Assembly (NCBI GenBank): GCA_015272215.1
Contig: JACYMD010000119.1
Coordinates: forward strand, 1 to 34,918
Source: Rivularia sp. T60_A2020_040
GTDB taxonomy: Bacteria; Cyanobacteriota; Cyanobacteriia; Cyanobacteriales; Nostocaceae
Direction: 5' to 3'
Length of the DNA stretch: 34,918 bases
Shown here: positions 16,887-25,470 of the stretch, piece after piece
How the letters are laid out: each line of letters starts with the position of its first letter
Numbering within the stretch: the stretch's first letter is position 1
Made by a program: the position numbers and the translations under genes
Notes under the pieces: generated by a model
Databases searched by the model: none
Seen by the model: only the letters and a program-made list of their open reading frames with translations
Told to the model about the DNA's origin: nothing

Positions 16887-18019
16887 CAACTAGTGTATTT
16901 TTTTATTAAGAGCCTAGGATTAGCTGTTGAATTCTAATTTAAACAGCTTTATTGTTGATTTGTACAGAAATATTTCGCGTTACCTTACTTATTATCGAGG
17001 ATAAACTTACTTGTATGTAAATCAATTGATACTTTATTTTACTCAACATCGTATATATATCTAAGCTATGAGAATATTTAAACAGTATATGTTTTAAATC
17101 TGTTTTTTATATAAACTAATCAAGCTGAGACCTCATTTTGTAGTTTTATATACAGTTAAAGATCAAGTAGTTTTTTATATTTGCAAATACTATCAAATTA
17201 CGCTAGAACTCGACATTAAGATTTAATACCAAATCAAAACAGTAAATAAAACCATAATTGCATTTTTTAACAGTAGTAAATATTACTATTATTTGATAAA
17301 TGTTGGTTTCTCTATCATTAGACTGGTTTTTTATCTTTTTTGGCATCATGCAACTATTCCTTTATAGTTAAAAGTTTAAAAAATCACTATTTTTTTATTT
17401 TAGTTTGATAAGATAATACCTATTAAAAATGTTGTAAATAAGTGAGTCAAATTAAATATAAAACCTCACCCTCAATCCCTCTCCTAATATACGGAGAGGG
17501 AAGCCGGAGTCAGGGTTAGGTTTTATCTTATATTTAATTACGCCTACCTACTTATATTGCGTTTATATAATGCATAAAATAAATTTTTTGATGATTTTTC
17601 TTGTTAAATAGATTATTTTTAAAAAATTATATCAAAGGATGAATTAAAATAATTGTTGCACTATATTCTAATCTGTTATAATTTTTAATTATGCAGACAA
17701 TTAAATTAATAAAATAGTAATTTTTCATAGTCTTGTCACTCAGCTTTAAGTATCTTTACTCAATTAAGTTTTGATTTACTTCCTTCAAAAATAATAGAGT
17801 TATAATATGTATTTGCTTAGAAAAAACGGTTTTTTTATGCAAATAAAATGAAAAATACGAGTAAAAGCCTGATTAATTATTCATTTATAAATTGACAGAT
17901 AACATGATATTTATTAATATTTTTTCTTTGTAAATTCTAATTATCAGTTGTTACATTAAATATTGGATGTAGTTTTTATCGACTACATTTTTCACACATT
18001 AAAGGGAGAAAATCTAGAT
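16887..18019. other. Long AT-rich gap with no gene seen
   Basis: More than 1.1 kb without a credible coding frame on either strand and very low in G+C. Apart from the hairpin element at 17438-17555 I see only homopolymer-rich DNA. Its length suggests either a long 5' untranslated leader of the invertase gene, an unannotated small RNA, or a degraded gene; none can be shown by reading. Confidence 0.5.
17438..17555. repeat. Long imperfect inverted repeat (MITE-like)
   Basis: The centre ccctctcctaatatacggagaggg is a strong hairpin. Outside it, accct/agggt, aaaacct/aggtttt, aattaaatat/atatttaatt and ataagt/acttat pair in the same order, giving arms of about 50 bp with small bulges. The aacctcaccctcaatccc core is a repeat type common between cyanobacterial genes. 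It has no coding capacity. Confidence 0.6.
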
Positions 18020-19456
18020 ATGCAATTAGAAGATATCGCCGCTATTCAAAAAGTAGAAGAACAAGCATGGCAACAACTGCAAAAGTCAATTCTTTACTAT
18101 CAAGGTCGTCCAGTCGGTACAGTAGCGGCTGTGGATGAAAGTGTAGATTCATTAAACTATGACCAATGTTTTGTTCGAGATTTTGCTTCATCCGCTCTAC
18201 TTTTCTTAATTAAAGGGCAAACGGATATAGTCCGCAATTTTTTAGAAGAAACTTTGAAATTGCAACCCAAAAATAACCAGTTGGATGCTTATAAACCCGG
18301 ACAAGGTATCATGCCAGCTAGTTTTAAAGTGGTATCTCATGATGGGGAAGAGTATTTAGAAGCTGATTTTGGCGAACACGCCATCGCAAGAGTTACACCA
18401 ATTGATTCTTGTTTTTGGTGGCTGATTATTTTACGTGCTTATGTAGTCGCAACCAAAGATTATTCACTGGTATATCAACCCGAATTTCAAAAAGGTATTG
18501 GGTTGATTTTAGAACTTTGTTTAGCAACTCGTTTTGATATGTATCCAACACTGTTGGTTCCCGATGGTGCTTGCATGATTGATAGACGTTTGGGTATTTA
18601 CGGACATCCTTTAGAAATTCAATCTTTGTTTTATGCAGCATTACGTGCGGCGCGAGAAATGTTAATCTGTCATGGTAATCAAGATTTGGTGATTGCCATC
18701 GACAATCGTTTACCTATTTTACGCGCTCATATTCGTAAGCATTATTGGATAGATATTAAGCGTCTGAATGCTATTTATCGTTATAAAGGTGAAGAATACG
18801 GCAAAGAAGCTGTTAACCAATTTAATATATATGTAGATTCACTTCCTTACTATGAATTAGATAAATGGTTGCCGAAAAAAGGTGGTTATTTAGCAGGTAA
18901 TATTGGGCCATCACAGTTAGATACTCGTTTCTTTTCTTTAGGAAATTTGATGGCAATTATTTGCGATTTAGCAACTGAAGAACAATCACAAGCCATTATG
19001 ACTCTTATTGAAAAGAGATGGGAAGATTTAGTCGGAGATATGCCGATGAAAATTACTTTTCCGGCATTAGAAAATGAAGAATATAGACTTATAACTGGAT
19101 GCGATCCGAAAAATATTCCTTGGTCTTATCATAATGGTGGAAGTTGGCCAGTTTTAATGTGGATGTTAGCAGCAGCAGCAATTAAAACAAACAGAGTATG
19201 TATTGCTGAAAGAGCTATTAGTGTTGCTCAATTACGGCTGCAAGAAGATGAGTGGCCAGAATATTATGATGGTAAACGGGGAAGATTAATTGGTAAGCAA
19301 GCCAGAAAATATCAAACTTGGACAATTGCCGGATTACTCTTAGCCAAAGAAATGATTAAAGAACCATCTAATTTATCTTTGGTGAATTTTGAGCCATTTA
19401 CCATAGAAGAAGCTTCTAGGGCTTGCGAATTTGAAATTGATAGCTTTGATGCTTAA
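18020..19456 (+). CDS. Neutral/alkaline invertase (GH100)
   Basis: 478-residue cytosolic enzyme that hydrolyses sucrose to glucose and fructose. The GH100 catalytic residues fall exactly where known from Anabaena InvA: Asp188 in Cys-Met-Ile-Asp-Arg-Arg and Glu414 in Trp-Pro-Glu-Tyr-Tyr-Asp-Gly. Other family blocks are Arg-Asp-Phe-Ala-Ser near residue 53, Gly-His-Pro-Leu-Glu-Ile-Gln-Ser near 195-202 and Ser-Tyr-His-Asn-Gly-Gly-Ser-Trp at 369-376. I chose the ATG at 18020: it gives the normal family length and has aagggag at 18002-18008. A TTG at 17963 would add 19 atypical residues. In heterocystous strains such invertases feed sucrose carbon to the nitrogen-fixing cells, and InvB is needed for diazotrophic growth in Anabaena. 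I cannot tell InvA from InvB here. Confidence 0.92.
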   Translation: MQLEDIAAIQKVEEQAWQQLQKSILYYQGRPVGTVAAVDESVDSLNYDQCFVRDFASSALLFLIKGQTDIVRNFLEETLKLQPKNNQLDAYKPGQGIMPASFKVVSHDGEEYLEADFGEHAIARVTPIDSCFWWLIILRAYVVATKDYSLVYQPEFQKGIGLILELCLATRFDMYPTLLVPDGACMIDRRLGIYGHPLEIQSLFYAALRAAREMLICHGNQDLVIAIDNRLPILRAHIRKHYWIDIKRLNAIYRYKGEEYGKEAVNQFNIYVDSLPYYELDKWLPKKGGYLAGNIGPSQLDTRFFSLGNLMAIICDLATEEQSQAIMTLIEKRWEDLVGDMPMKITFPALENEEYRLITGCDPKNIPWSYHNGGSWPVLMWMLAAAAIKTNRVCIAERAISVAQLRLQEDEWPEYYDGKRGRLIGKQARKYQTWTIAGLLLAKEMIKEPSNLSLVNFEPFTIEEASRACEFEIDSFDA

Positions 19457-19482
19457 TTTGGTGAATTTAATTTGGTAAATTG

Positions 19483-19527
19483 AATCTCTCTCGCAATGTA
19501 AAATAAAGTGAGGGAGATTGTTTTTTA
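19483..19527 (+). terminator. Rho-independent terminator after invertase
   Basis: aatctctctc at 19483-19492 pairs with gagggagatt at 19510-19519 (nine Watson-Crick pairs and one mismatch), followed by a T run (gttttttat). It lies 26 bp after the stop codon. Confidence 0.75.
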
Positions 19528-19548
19528 TAGGTTAAAGGTTACGAGTTA

Positions 19549-19579
19549 GTTGACAGTTGACAGTTGACAGTTGACAGTT
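19549..19579. repeat. Heptanucleotide STRR (cagttga)
   Basis: Four tandem copies of a 7-bp unit (agttgac frame) just upstream of rsmB. The reverse-complement family lies at 23580-23620. Confidence 0.65.
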
Positions 19580-19612
19580 ATTTCTCCCCATCCCCCCATT
19601 CCCCCATCTTAT

Positions 19613-20968
19613 ATGATTTCCCCGCGTCAACAAGCTTTAATAGCCCTACGAGATGTTCATATGGGGGCTTATGCTGATGTAGCATTAGATCGAGTACTGC
19701 AAAAAGCTGATTTACCAGATCGCGATCGCCGTTTGGTCACGGAATTGGTTTATGGTAGTGTGAGAAGAGTGCGAACTCTTGATGCAATTATTGACCAATT
19801 AGCCAAAAAAAAATCCCATCAACAACCTTTATTGCTCCGGACTATCTTACATTTAGGTTTATATCAACTACAATTTCAACAACGAATTCCTCCTAGTGCT
19901 GCTGTTAATACTACCGTTCAATTAGCGAAAGATCATGGTTTTTCAGGTCTTTCTGGTTTTGTTAATGGCTTGTTAAGACAGTATATTCGGCTAGGGGAAG
20001 AGGCAGGAGAAGATTTTACTATTCCCCTAAAATTACCAGAAAATCCTGTGAAAAGATTGGGGATTTTACATAGTTTTCCCGACTGGATTGTCAGTTTATG
20101 GTTAGAACAATTTGGTTTTTCAGAAACAGAAAAATTATGTGAATGGATGAACCAAACCCCAAGTATTGATTTACGAGTCAATCAACTTCGTTCTTGTTGT
20201 GAAGAAGTTGAAACCGCTTTACAAAATCAAGGTATTTTGTCTGAACGCATTCCTAGTTTACCCCATGCCTTACGATTATTAAGTCATCCTGGCTCAATTA
20301 AGAATTTACCTGGTTTTAATCAAGGATGGTGGACAGTACAAGATAGTAGCGCTCAATTAGTGAGTTATTTACTGAATCCTCAACAAGATGAAGTGATAAT
20401 TGATGCTTGTGCTGCACCAGGCGGTAAAACAACCCATATCGCTGAATTAATGGGAGATACAGGGAAAATTTGGGCTTGCGATCGCACTGATTCACGTCTA
20501 CGTAAGCTGCAACAAAATACTCAACGTCTCAATTTAAATTCAATTCAAATTTGTATTGGTGATAGTCGCAAATTAACTCAATTTCAAAATTCTGCGGATA
20601 AAGTATTACTTGATGTTCCTTGTTCAGGTTTGGGAACTCTCCACCGTCACGCTGATGCACGTTTCCGACAAACTCCGGAAAGTGTAGAGGAACTTTCTAC
20701 GCTTCAAAAAGAACTATTGTTACATAGTTCAACTTTCCTCAAAGATAATGGTTCTTTAGTTTATTCTACCTGTACACTGCATCCAGCAGAAAACGAAGGC
20801 GTTATCAAGTGGTTTTTAGAATCCCATCCTAATTGGGAAATCCAACCCCCCGATATTAATTCACCCATCCATGATTATTCTACTTGTGAAGGTTGGATTA
20901 AAGTATTACCCCATAAACACAACATGGATGGTTTTTTTATGGTGCGTTTAAGAAAAAAGCACAATTAA
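19613..20968 (+). CDS. rsmB: 16S rRNA (cytosine-967-C5)-methyltransferase
   Basis: A 451-residue SAM-dependent enzyme that methylates C967 of 16S rRNA during 30S assembly. The N-terminal 140 residues form the NusB-like RNA-binding domain (Pro-Arg-Gln-Gln-Ala-Leu start, Val-Tyr-Gly-Ser-Val-Arg-Arg). The C-terminal Rossmann domain has the SAM motif Asp-Ala-Cys-Ala-Ala-Pro-Gly-Gly-Lys-Thr. The two catalytic cysteines are Cys337 in Asp-Val-Pro-Cys-Ser-Gly and Cys387 in Tyr-Ser-Thr-Cys-Thr-Leu; their 50-residue spacing equals that in E. coli RsmB. I prefer the ATG at 19613 to an earlier in-frame non-ATG start at 19571, because the added residues would be translated from repeat sequence. Followed by a TerB-like gene after 44 bp. 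Confidence 0.92.
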   Translation: MISPRQQALIALRDVHMGAYADVALDRVLQKADLPDRDRRLVTELVYGSVRRVRTLDAIIDQLAKKKSHQQPLLLRTILHLGLYQLQFQQRIPPSAAVNTTVQLAKDHGFSGLSGFVNGLLRQYIRLGEEAGEDFTIPLKLPENPVKRLGILHSFPDWIVSLWLEQFGFSETEKLCEWMNQTPSIDLRVNQLRSCCEEVETALQNQGILSERIPSLPHALRLLSHPGSIKNLPGFNQGWWTVQDSSAQLVSYLLNPQQDEVIIDACAAPGGKTTHIAELMGDTGKIWACDRTDSRLRKLQQNTQRLNLNSIQICIGDSRKLTQFQNSADKVLLDVPCSGLGTLHRHADARFRQTPESVEELSTLQKELLLHSSTFLKDNGSLVYSTCTLHPAENEGVIKWFLESHPNWEIQPPDINSPIHDYSTCEGWIKVLPHKHNMDGFFMVRLRKKHN

Positions 20969-21012
20969 AATTGTAAAATTTCGTTAATAGAAAAAATTTA
21001 AAGGAGGCAACT

Positions 21013-21435
21013 ATGGTTAGCAATCCTGATGTCAAAAAATTGTTAAAAATCTTAATTGCAGCAGCTTGGATTGATGGTACAATTCAACCGGAAGAAAGAG
21101 AATATCTTCTACAAATAGCCAAACAAAAGCATATCGCTACAGATCCAGAAATTAAGCCCTGGTTATATGAATTAGTCCCTGTAAAACCAGCGGAGTGCTA
21201 CGAATGGGTTCAGGAATATTTAGGAGATTCTCCTAGTGCTGAAGATTATCAAAATTTAATTCAAGATATCAGCGGTTTAATTTACAGTGATGGAGAAGTA
21301 GCGGTTGAAGAAGCCAAGTTATTAGCCAAATTACAGCAATTATCTGACGAGAGCGAATCAAATCAAGGGCATTTAAATACCATTCTCAAACAGATTCAAA
21401 AACTCTACCGTCGTTGGGTTGAAGTGCAAAACTGA
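21013..21435 (+). CDS. TerB-like domain protein
   Basis: A 140-residue acidic helical protein with the TerB-type fold. Two related halves each carry an Asp-Gly turn followed by Glu residues: Ala-Ala-Trp-Ile-Asp-Gly-Thr-Ile-Gln-Pro-Glu-Glu near residue 20, and Leu-Ile-Tyr-Ser-Asp-Gly-Glu-Val near 95. In this superfamily such acidic turns are thought to bind divalent metal. The gene has a perfect ribosome binding site (aaggagg at 21001-21007) and sits 44 bp after rsmB, so the two may be co-transcribed. TerB-like proteins in cyanobacteria are widespread; a role in tellurite resistance should not be assumed without other ter genes, and none is present here. Confidence 0.75.
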   Translation: MVSNPDVKKLLKILIAAAWIDGTIQPEEREYLLQIAKQKHIATDPEIKPWLYELVPVKPAECYEWVQEYLGDSPSAEDYQNLIQDISGLIYSDGEVAVEEAKLLAKLQQLSDESESNQGHLNTILKQIQKLYRRWVEVQN

Positions 21436-21455
21436 GAAATAGTTAGGAATCAGTT

Positions 21456-21484
21456 GTAGAGACGGGGCGTATTGCTACGTCTGT
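21456..21484. repeat. 29-bp dispersed repeat
   Basis: Identical over 29 bp to 15750-15778 (starts gtagagacggggcgtattgc). Both copies are preceded by gttaggaat. It is an imperfect palindrome of the agacgtagca family. Confidence 0.7.
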
Positions 21485-21656
21485 CGTCATCGTTTTGCTA
21501 TCCTGCATTTCATTCATCGTATAAATACTAGTATTTAAAGCAAGAATTATTGCTTTGATAAAGAACTCACGATACCTCTGGAAACTCTGAAAGTGTTAGT
21601 GTTAGGCTGCAATCAGTTTAATAATCACTTGCATAAAATTTTCAGAAATCGTGAGT

Positions 21657-22391
21657 ATGTTTTCAATTTTTAAAACACCATATCAAAAAGCAGTTTTATT
21701 TAGTGTTGGTAGTATAGCCAGTCTTGCGACAACTGGAATCATGGCGAATCCAGTACAAGCTGCAACTATGTTTTATAATTCCGAATTTAACCTCACTTCA
21801 AATAGTTTAAATAGTGAAGTTGCAACCGGAAATTTTTCCTTCACCAAAACTGAACTCGCATCCGGTAAATTCAGTTACAAGCTGACATCCTTTGATGCAT
21901 CTTTTGGAGCCTTTGGAATTAGTAAAAATTTAACTTTGAGCGATATCAAAGCAAATCCAACACCATTTACCGCACTCAACCAGGCTTTTGTACCAGACAA
22001 ATATCAAAATATCTTACCAAGTGTGTTAACAGGAGAAAATTCTAATTATGTCGGAGATGGTGATTTTCCACCAGATGACTTTACTTACCAATTTACTGGA
22101 GAAGAGTTTCAAGATATTCAGAATAAATTGACTCCATTTGTATCTGCTTTTATACCATCTATTGATACTCAACAAGCAACAAGTTTACTAAATTTAGCTT
22201 TCAGTCAAGGTGGAAAAATCAACTTTACAACTACACAAGTTTCCGAACCGACATTTGTCCAAACATCAGTTCCAGAACCAACTACAATATTCGGAATTGG
22301 CATTGTAGGAGTTGGATTAGCAGCCACCCGCCGCAAAAGTCTAGCTAAGCAAATTAAACAGAAAACAGCCGTGCAATCGCAAAACTATTAA
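21657..22391 (+). CDS. PEP-CTERM sorting-domain protein
   Basis: A 244-residue exported protein. The N-terminus has a basic start, a hydrophobic core and a cleavage site after Pro-Val-Gln-Ala at about residue 37. The mature part is Ser/Thr/Asn-rich with no enzymatic motif. Near the C-terminus is the PEP-CTERM tripartite signal: Val-Pro-Glu-Pro-Thr-Thr, a hydrophobic span (Ile-Phe-Gly-Ile-Gly-Ile-Val-Gly-Val-Gly-Leu-Ala) and Arg-Arg-Lys. About 18 residues follow the basic cluster, somewhat longer than usual. The family is processed by an exosortase and placed at the cell surface or in exopolysaccharide. The ATG at 21657 is preferred over a GTG at 21651. Function of the mature domain is unknown. 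Confidence 0.85.
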   Translation: MFSIFKTPYQKAVLFSVGSIASLATTGIMANPVQAATMFYNSEFNLTSNSLNSEVATGNFSFTKTELASGKFSYKLTSFDASFGAFGISKNLTLSDIKANPTPFTALNQAFVPDKYQNILPSVLTGENSNYVGDGDFPPDDFTYQFTGEEFQDIQNKLTPFVSAFIPSIDTQQATSLLNLAFSQGGKINFTTTQVSEPTFVQTSVPEPTTIFGIGIVGVGLAATRRKSLAKQIKQKTAVQSQNY

Positions 22392-22394
22392 AAC

Positions 22395-22424
22395 TAAGTC
22401 GGAGGAGTCACCTCCGGCTTATTT
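22395..22424. terminator. Terminator between the PEP-CTERM gene and rubrerythrin
   Basis: aagtcggagg at 22395-22404 pairs with cctccggctt at 22411-22420 across a 6-base loop, followed by attttaaatt. Because the two genes converge with 42 bp between them, it probably serves both strands. Confidence 0.7.
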
Positions 22425-22433
22425 TAAATTAAT

Positions 22434-23135
22434 TTACGACTCGTAAGGAACAAAGGTTTTCTTGGTAGCATTACAGATGGGACAATGCCAATCTTCGGGA
22501 ATATCCTTGAATGGTGTTCCCGCTGCAATTCCAGAATCTGCATCACCGACTACGGGGTCGTATATCATCGAACATTGACGGCAAATCCATTTTTGTGTAG
22601 CTGGGTCGTTATTTGCTTTATTCTGTGGGGCAGATTTACCATTCAACGTTTCTAAAGCTTCCGTATATTTACGCGCATGATGATTCTCTATGTTCGTTAA
22701 AAGACCAAAGTTATGTGTGGCTTTGCGGAACATCTCAGCGTGTTCGCGGGATTCTGCTTCTTGGGTTTCAAACTCCGCTACCGCTTTACCATCTCTATCT
22801 GCACGTGCTTCTTCTGTAAAACCCGGATACATGATTTCATACTCGTAGGTTTCACCTTCTACCGCTAATTCTAAACACCGTGCGGCGATCGCCTTTTTTT
22901 GTTTTTCAGTTAAAGACTTCGCATCATCTACTACCAACTCTGGATGCATTAACCGAAAGTGAGCAAAAGCGTGTTCTGTCTCCTGATTCGCAGTCTCCTT
23001 AAATAGCTTGGAAAGTTCGCTCATTCCCAACTTTTTCGTGACTTCCGCAAAAAATAAATATTTCCGATTTGCCATCGACTCCCCACCAAAAGCCGCTTCC
23101 AAGTTCTTCGCGGTGTTGGAATTTGATAAATCCAT
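22434..23135 (-). CDS. rbrA: Rubrerythrin
   Basis: 233-residue non-haem iron peroxidase that reduces hydrogen peroxide. The N-terminal ferritin-like domain carries the diiron ligands, including Glu-Thr-Glu-His (about residue 53) and a later Glu-Ser-Arg-Glu-His-Ala-Glu. The C-terminal rubredoxin domain has Cys-Arg-Gln-Cys and Cys-Pro-Ile-Cys, the four iron ligands. I chose the ATG at 23135; the TTG three codons earlier would leave no room for the gagagg ribosome binding site at 23145-23150. In Anabaena sp. PCC 7120 RbrA protects nitrogenase from peroxide in heterocysts, which suits the diazotrophic setting. The symbol is by homology. Confidence 0.93.
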   Translation of the reverse strand: MDLSNSNTAKNLEAAFGGESMANRKYLFFAEVTKKLGMSELSKLFKETANQETEHAFAHFRLMHPELVVDDAKSLTEKQKKAIAARCLELAVEGETYEYEIMYPGFTEEARADRDGKAVAEFETQEAESREHAEMFRKATHNFGLLTNIENHHARKYTEALETLNGKSAPQNKANNDPATQKWICRQCSMIYDPVVGDADSGIAAGTPFKDIPEDWHCPICNATKKTFVPYES

Positions 23136-23275
23136 GTTGTGCAACCTCTCTTTTATTCTACGCTGACAAGATTACTGTTTTAGTATCTCTAATCCGTAGT
23201 CGTTATGAATTTGATTATATCTTAAATAAAGTCATTATGACTATGGATAAATCAAATTTTTTTCTAAGGTGGGTG

Positions 23276-23291
23276 AGAAGTCGGGTTTTTA
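23276..23291. repeat. Single arm of a dispersed 16-bp hairpin repeat
   Basis: agaagtcgggttttta is identical to the left arm of the hairpin at 33888-33951. Here the second arm is not seen, so it is a half copy. Confidence 0.55.
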
Positions 23292-23302
23292 GAGTGATTG
23301 TT

Positions 23303-23560
23303 TTAACCTTTTTGATTATCCGATTTAAATCGTCCTTCCAGAAAATCGCGCTTTTGTAAATGTTTGGTATCGCGCCCGCTAACCCGCTTGCGCCACATCC
23401 GGAAACTGGATTGCTTCATATAGCGACGCATCACGGCTATAACTTCTTTTTCGCTCAAGCCAAATTGTATTTCAATTGCTTCAAACGGGGTTCTATCTTC
23501 CCAAGCCATTTCAATTACGCGGTCAATAATTTCGGTACTTAATTCTGGTAATTTACTCAT
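23303..23560 (-). CDS. Small conserved protein, TIGR03643/DUF2805 type
   Basis: An 85-residue basic protein with a predicted helix-turn-helix-like first half (Ile-Ile-Asp-Arg-Val-Ile-Glu-Met-Ala-Trp-Glu-Asp-Arg-Thr-Pro-Phe, then Phe-Gly-Leu-Ser-Glu-Lys-Glu-Val) and a basic second half with Ser-Ser-Phe-Arg-Met-Trp-Arg-Lys-Arg-Val-Ser-Gly-Arg. This pattern is characteristic of a small family of unknown function found in cyanobacteria and other marine bacteria. The sequence suggests DNA or RNA binding, but that is inference. It stands alone between rubrerythrin and pgeF, with STRRs before its start. Confidence 0.75.
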   Translation of the reverse strand: MSKLPELSTEIIDRVIEMAWEDRTPFEAIEIQFGLSEKEVIAVMRRYMKQSSFRMWRKRVSGRDTKHLQKRDFLEGRFKSDNQKG

Positions 23561-23579
23561 AAATAAAAGGTTAAAGGTC

Positions 23580-23620
23580 TACTGTCCACTGTCAACTGTC
23601 CACTGTCAACTGTCAACTGT
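23580..23620. repeat. Heptanucleotide STRR (actgtcc / actgtca)
   Basis: Five to six tandem 7-bp units between the DUF2805-type gene and pgeF, the reverse complement of the family at 19549. It lies immediately after the stop codon region of pgeF. Confidence 0.65.
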
Positions 23621-24427
23621 CCCCCCATTTCCCATATTAACAATCCCTGACCACTGGACTTTTCCTTGTTTAGCGCGACGGTGGGAAAAGAAGTTTTCTG
23701 GGTTTTGATAGGTACAGTAAGGAGCTAAGGAAATTTGTTCGGGACTGATTCCGAGTTGTTCCATTTGTAACGCGCTGACTTGTCGCACGTCTATACGGAC
23801 TTTTCCGGGTTCTGAGTCGGGAAATAAAGGAGAATTATCTAGTTCTTGTAAAGCATTGATAATTGCTTTTTTGTCTTCTTCAGGTATAAGAGTTGAAGCT
23901 AGTTGAATTGCAACATCTTCAGAAACTTGGTAAACTTCTCCTGAAATCGCTGGTCCCATAGCAATTCGTAAATCTTGGAGCTTGCTTCCTTGAGACTGCA
24001 TCCGGGAAATAGCTTGAGGAATGATTTTTTTTGCAGTACCACGCCATCCAGCATGAACTGCTGCTACTTGTCCGGTTTTGACATCGCCAATTAATGCCGG
24101 AGTACAATCCGCACTCGCTGTCCACACGGCTTGCAATGGTTGTTCACCAATCAACCCATCTGCTTTTGCTAAGATTGTGTCTCCTACCTGCTCTACTTCA
24201 TCACCACCTAGACTGAGCTTGTATTCAATTTCCCGTGGGGTCAGAACCTCATTGCCATGTACCTGCTTAAGACGATAAAATGATGCTTCTTGGTGAAGTA
24301 TCTTGGTCATATCTTCAAGAGTATGAGACGAGAACTGTTGGGTGAAAAAGCCGTGGGGAAATTGGGAGAGCAGACTGCAACTCAAATAAGGCAATTCCTG
24401 CCAACTGTGCCAGTGCCAACTATGCAT
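23606..24427 (-). CDS. pgeF: Peptidoglycan editing factor (YfiH/laccase-domain family)
   Basis: 273 residues. Members of this family remove L-Ser-containing errors from the peptide stem of peptidoglycan precursors, and have also been reported as multicopper-oxidase or purine nucleoside enzymes. Motifs seen: Lys-Gln-Val-His-Gly (first metal-ligand His), Ser-Ala-Asp-Cys-Thr-Pro, and His-Ala-Gly-Trp-Arg-Gly, which together make the zinc site. The usual Gly-Pro-Cys-Ile block reads Gly-Pro-Ala-Ile-Ser-Gly here. The C-terminus has Tyr-Cys-Thr-Tyr-Gln-Asn-Pro and Phe-Phe-Ser-His-Arg-Arg, as in the family. Start ATG has aagga upstream. Its stop lies within the STRR-flanked zone, so the last residues (Gly-Gly-Thr-Val-Asp-Ser) may derive from repeat DNA. 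Confidence 0.88.
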   Translation of the reverse strand: MHSWHWHSWQELPYLSCSLLSQFPHGFFTQQFSSHTLEDMTKILHQEASFYRLKQVHGNEVLTPREIEYKLSLGGDEVEQVGDTILAKADGLIGEQPLQAVWTASADCTPALIGDVKTGQVAAVHAGWRGTAKKIIPQAISRMQSQGSKLQDLRIAMGPAISGEVYQVSEDVAIQLASTLIPEEDKKAIINALQELDNSPLFPDSEPGKVRIDVRQVSALQMEQLGISPEQISLAPYCTYQNPENFFSHRRAKQGKVQWSGIVNMGNGGTVDS

Positions 24428-24513
24428 ACTAGTTTTCCTTTGTAGTATTAATTAATAAATTTTAATTTCGTCAATTCATGCTAACTTGAATAAGCTAATT
24501 TCGGTTATGTGCT

Positions 24514-25377
24514 GTGGTATTAAATAAGCAAAAGCTGAAAGCTGAACTTTTGGCAGAAGGTGAAAATACTTGTTTACCTTTTGACTTGCATATCTTTGAA
24601 AGTGTCGCTTCAACAAACAAAACTTTATGGGAATTGCTGGCTCAAGAACCCTCCTCCATTAGCAATAGCGAGTTTTCCCCGATTAAAACAACTCACAGTG
24701 ATTCACGATATGTAGTAATCGCAGCAGAACAAACTAGCGGACGCGGACAATGGGGTCGTAAGTGGGTATCTTCACGGGGTGGTTTGTATCTTTCTTATGG
24801 ATTTGTTCCTAAATTAGATATAAATTCAGGTTATCAATTAACTTTAGCTTCTGCTTGGGGGATTGCCGAACAATTGAGAAAATATGGTATTGATGTTGAA
24901 ATCAAATGGCCCAATGATTTAGTGTTGGATGGTCGTAAGTTAGGGGGAATTTTAACTGAAACCAAAGTCCGTACTAGTAAAATTACTCAAGCAGTAATTG
25001 GGGTTGGAATTAATTGGACAAATCCAGTTCCTTCTAACGGGGTTAATTTGGATTCTTGGAATAACCAAGGAAGTCCAAGCAAAATTTCTTGTTTAGAAAA
25101 ATTAGCTGCTGTGGTTTTGCTGGGAATAGATTCCGGTATACAGTGTTTAGAACAAGAAGGAGTCAATATATTATTGTCTCGCTATACCAAATTGCTTTCT
25201 AATTTGGGCGACATAGTTAAGGTTAATGATAATTTTTCCGGAACTGTAATTGGGGTTACTTCTACAGGAAATCTTCATCTTCGTAGATCAACTTCGGATA
25301 CTTTTTCTGTAAAACCATCATCCATTTACCTCCAGCCCGGTACAATCAGTTTAGGCTACCGTAATTCTTCGGATTGA
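24514..25377 (+). CDS. birA: Biotin--[acetyl-CoA-carboxylase] ligase
   Basis: 287-residue monofunctional biotin protein ligase; it makes biotinyl-AMP and transfers biotin to the carrier protein of acetyl-CoA carboxylase, the first step of fatty-acid synthesis. Visible: Ser-Val-Ala-Ser-Thr-Asn-Lys (biotin-site entrance), the adenylate-binding loop Gly-Arg-Gly-Gln-Trp-Gly-Arg-Lys-Trp, and Ile-Lys-Trp-Pro-Asn-Asp-Leu with the catalytic Lys. Gly-Val-Gly-Ile-Asn-Trp follows, then a short C-terminal SH3-like domain. No N-terminal helix-turn-helix, so it is not a repressor like E. coli BirA. The start is GTG at 24514; no in-frame ATG is available nearby. Confidence 0.9.
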   Translation: MVLNKQKLKAELLAEGENTCLPFDLHIFESVASTNKTLWELLAQEPSSISNSEFSPIKTTHSDSRYVVIAAEQTSGRGQWGRKWVSSRGGLYLSYGFVPKLDINSGYQLTLASAWGIAEQLRKYGIDVEIKWPNDLVLDGRKLGGILTETKVRTSKITQAVIGVGINWTNPVPSNGVNLDSWNNQGSPSKISCLEKLAAVVLLGIDSGIQCLEQEGVNILLSRYTKLLSNLGDIVKVNDNFSGTVIGVTSTGNLHLRRSTSDTFSVKPSSIYLQPGTISLGYRNSSD

Positions 25378-25470
25378 TTTGCCTGTTGTTGTCCCAAACT
25401 TAAAATTGAGACAATAACTTACTGAAGTTATCTGTAAGTCATAATTACACAAGAGATTATTTAGAAAACA

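Noticed and set aside
21013-21435. Tellurite resistance operon
   Set aside because: Only one TerB-like gene is present; no terA, terC, terD or terE-like neighbour, so the domain name should not be read as a resistance phenotype.
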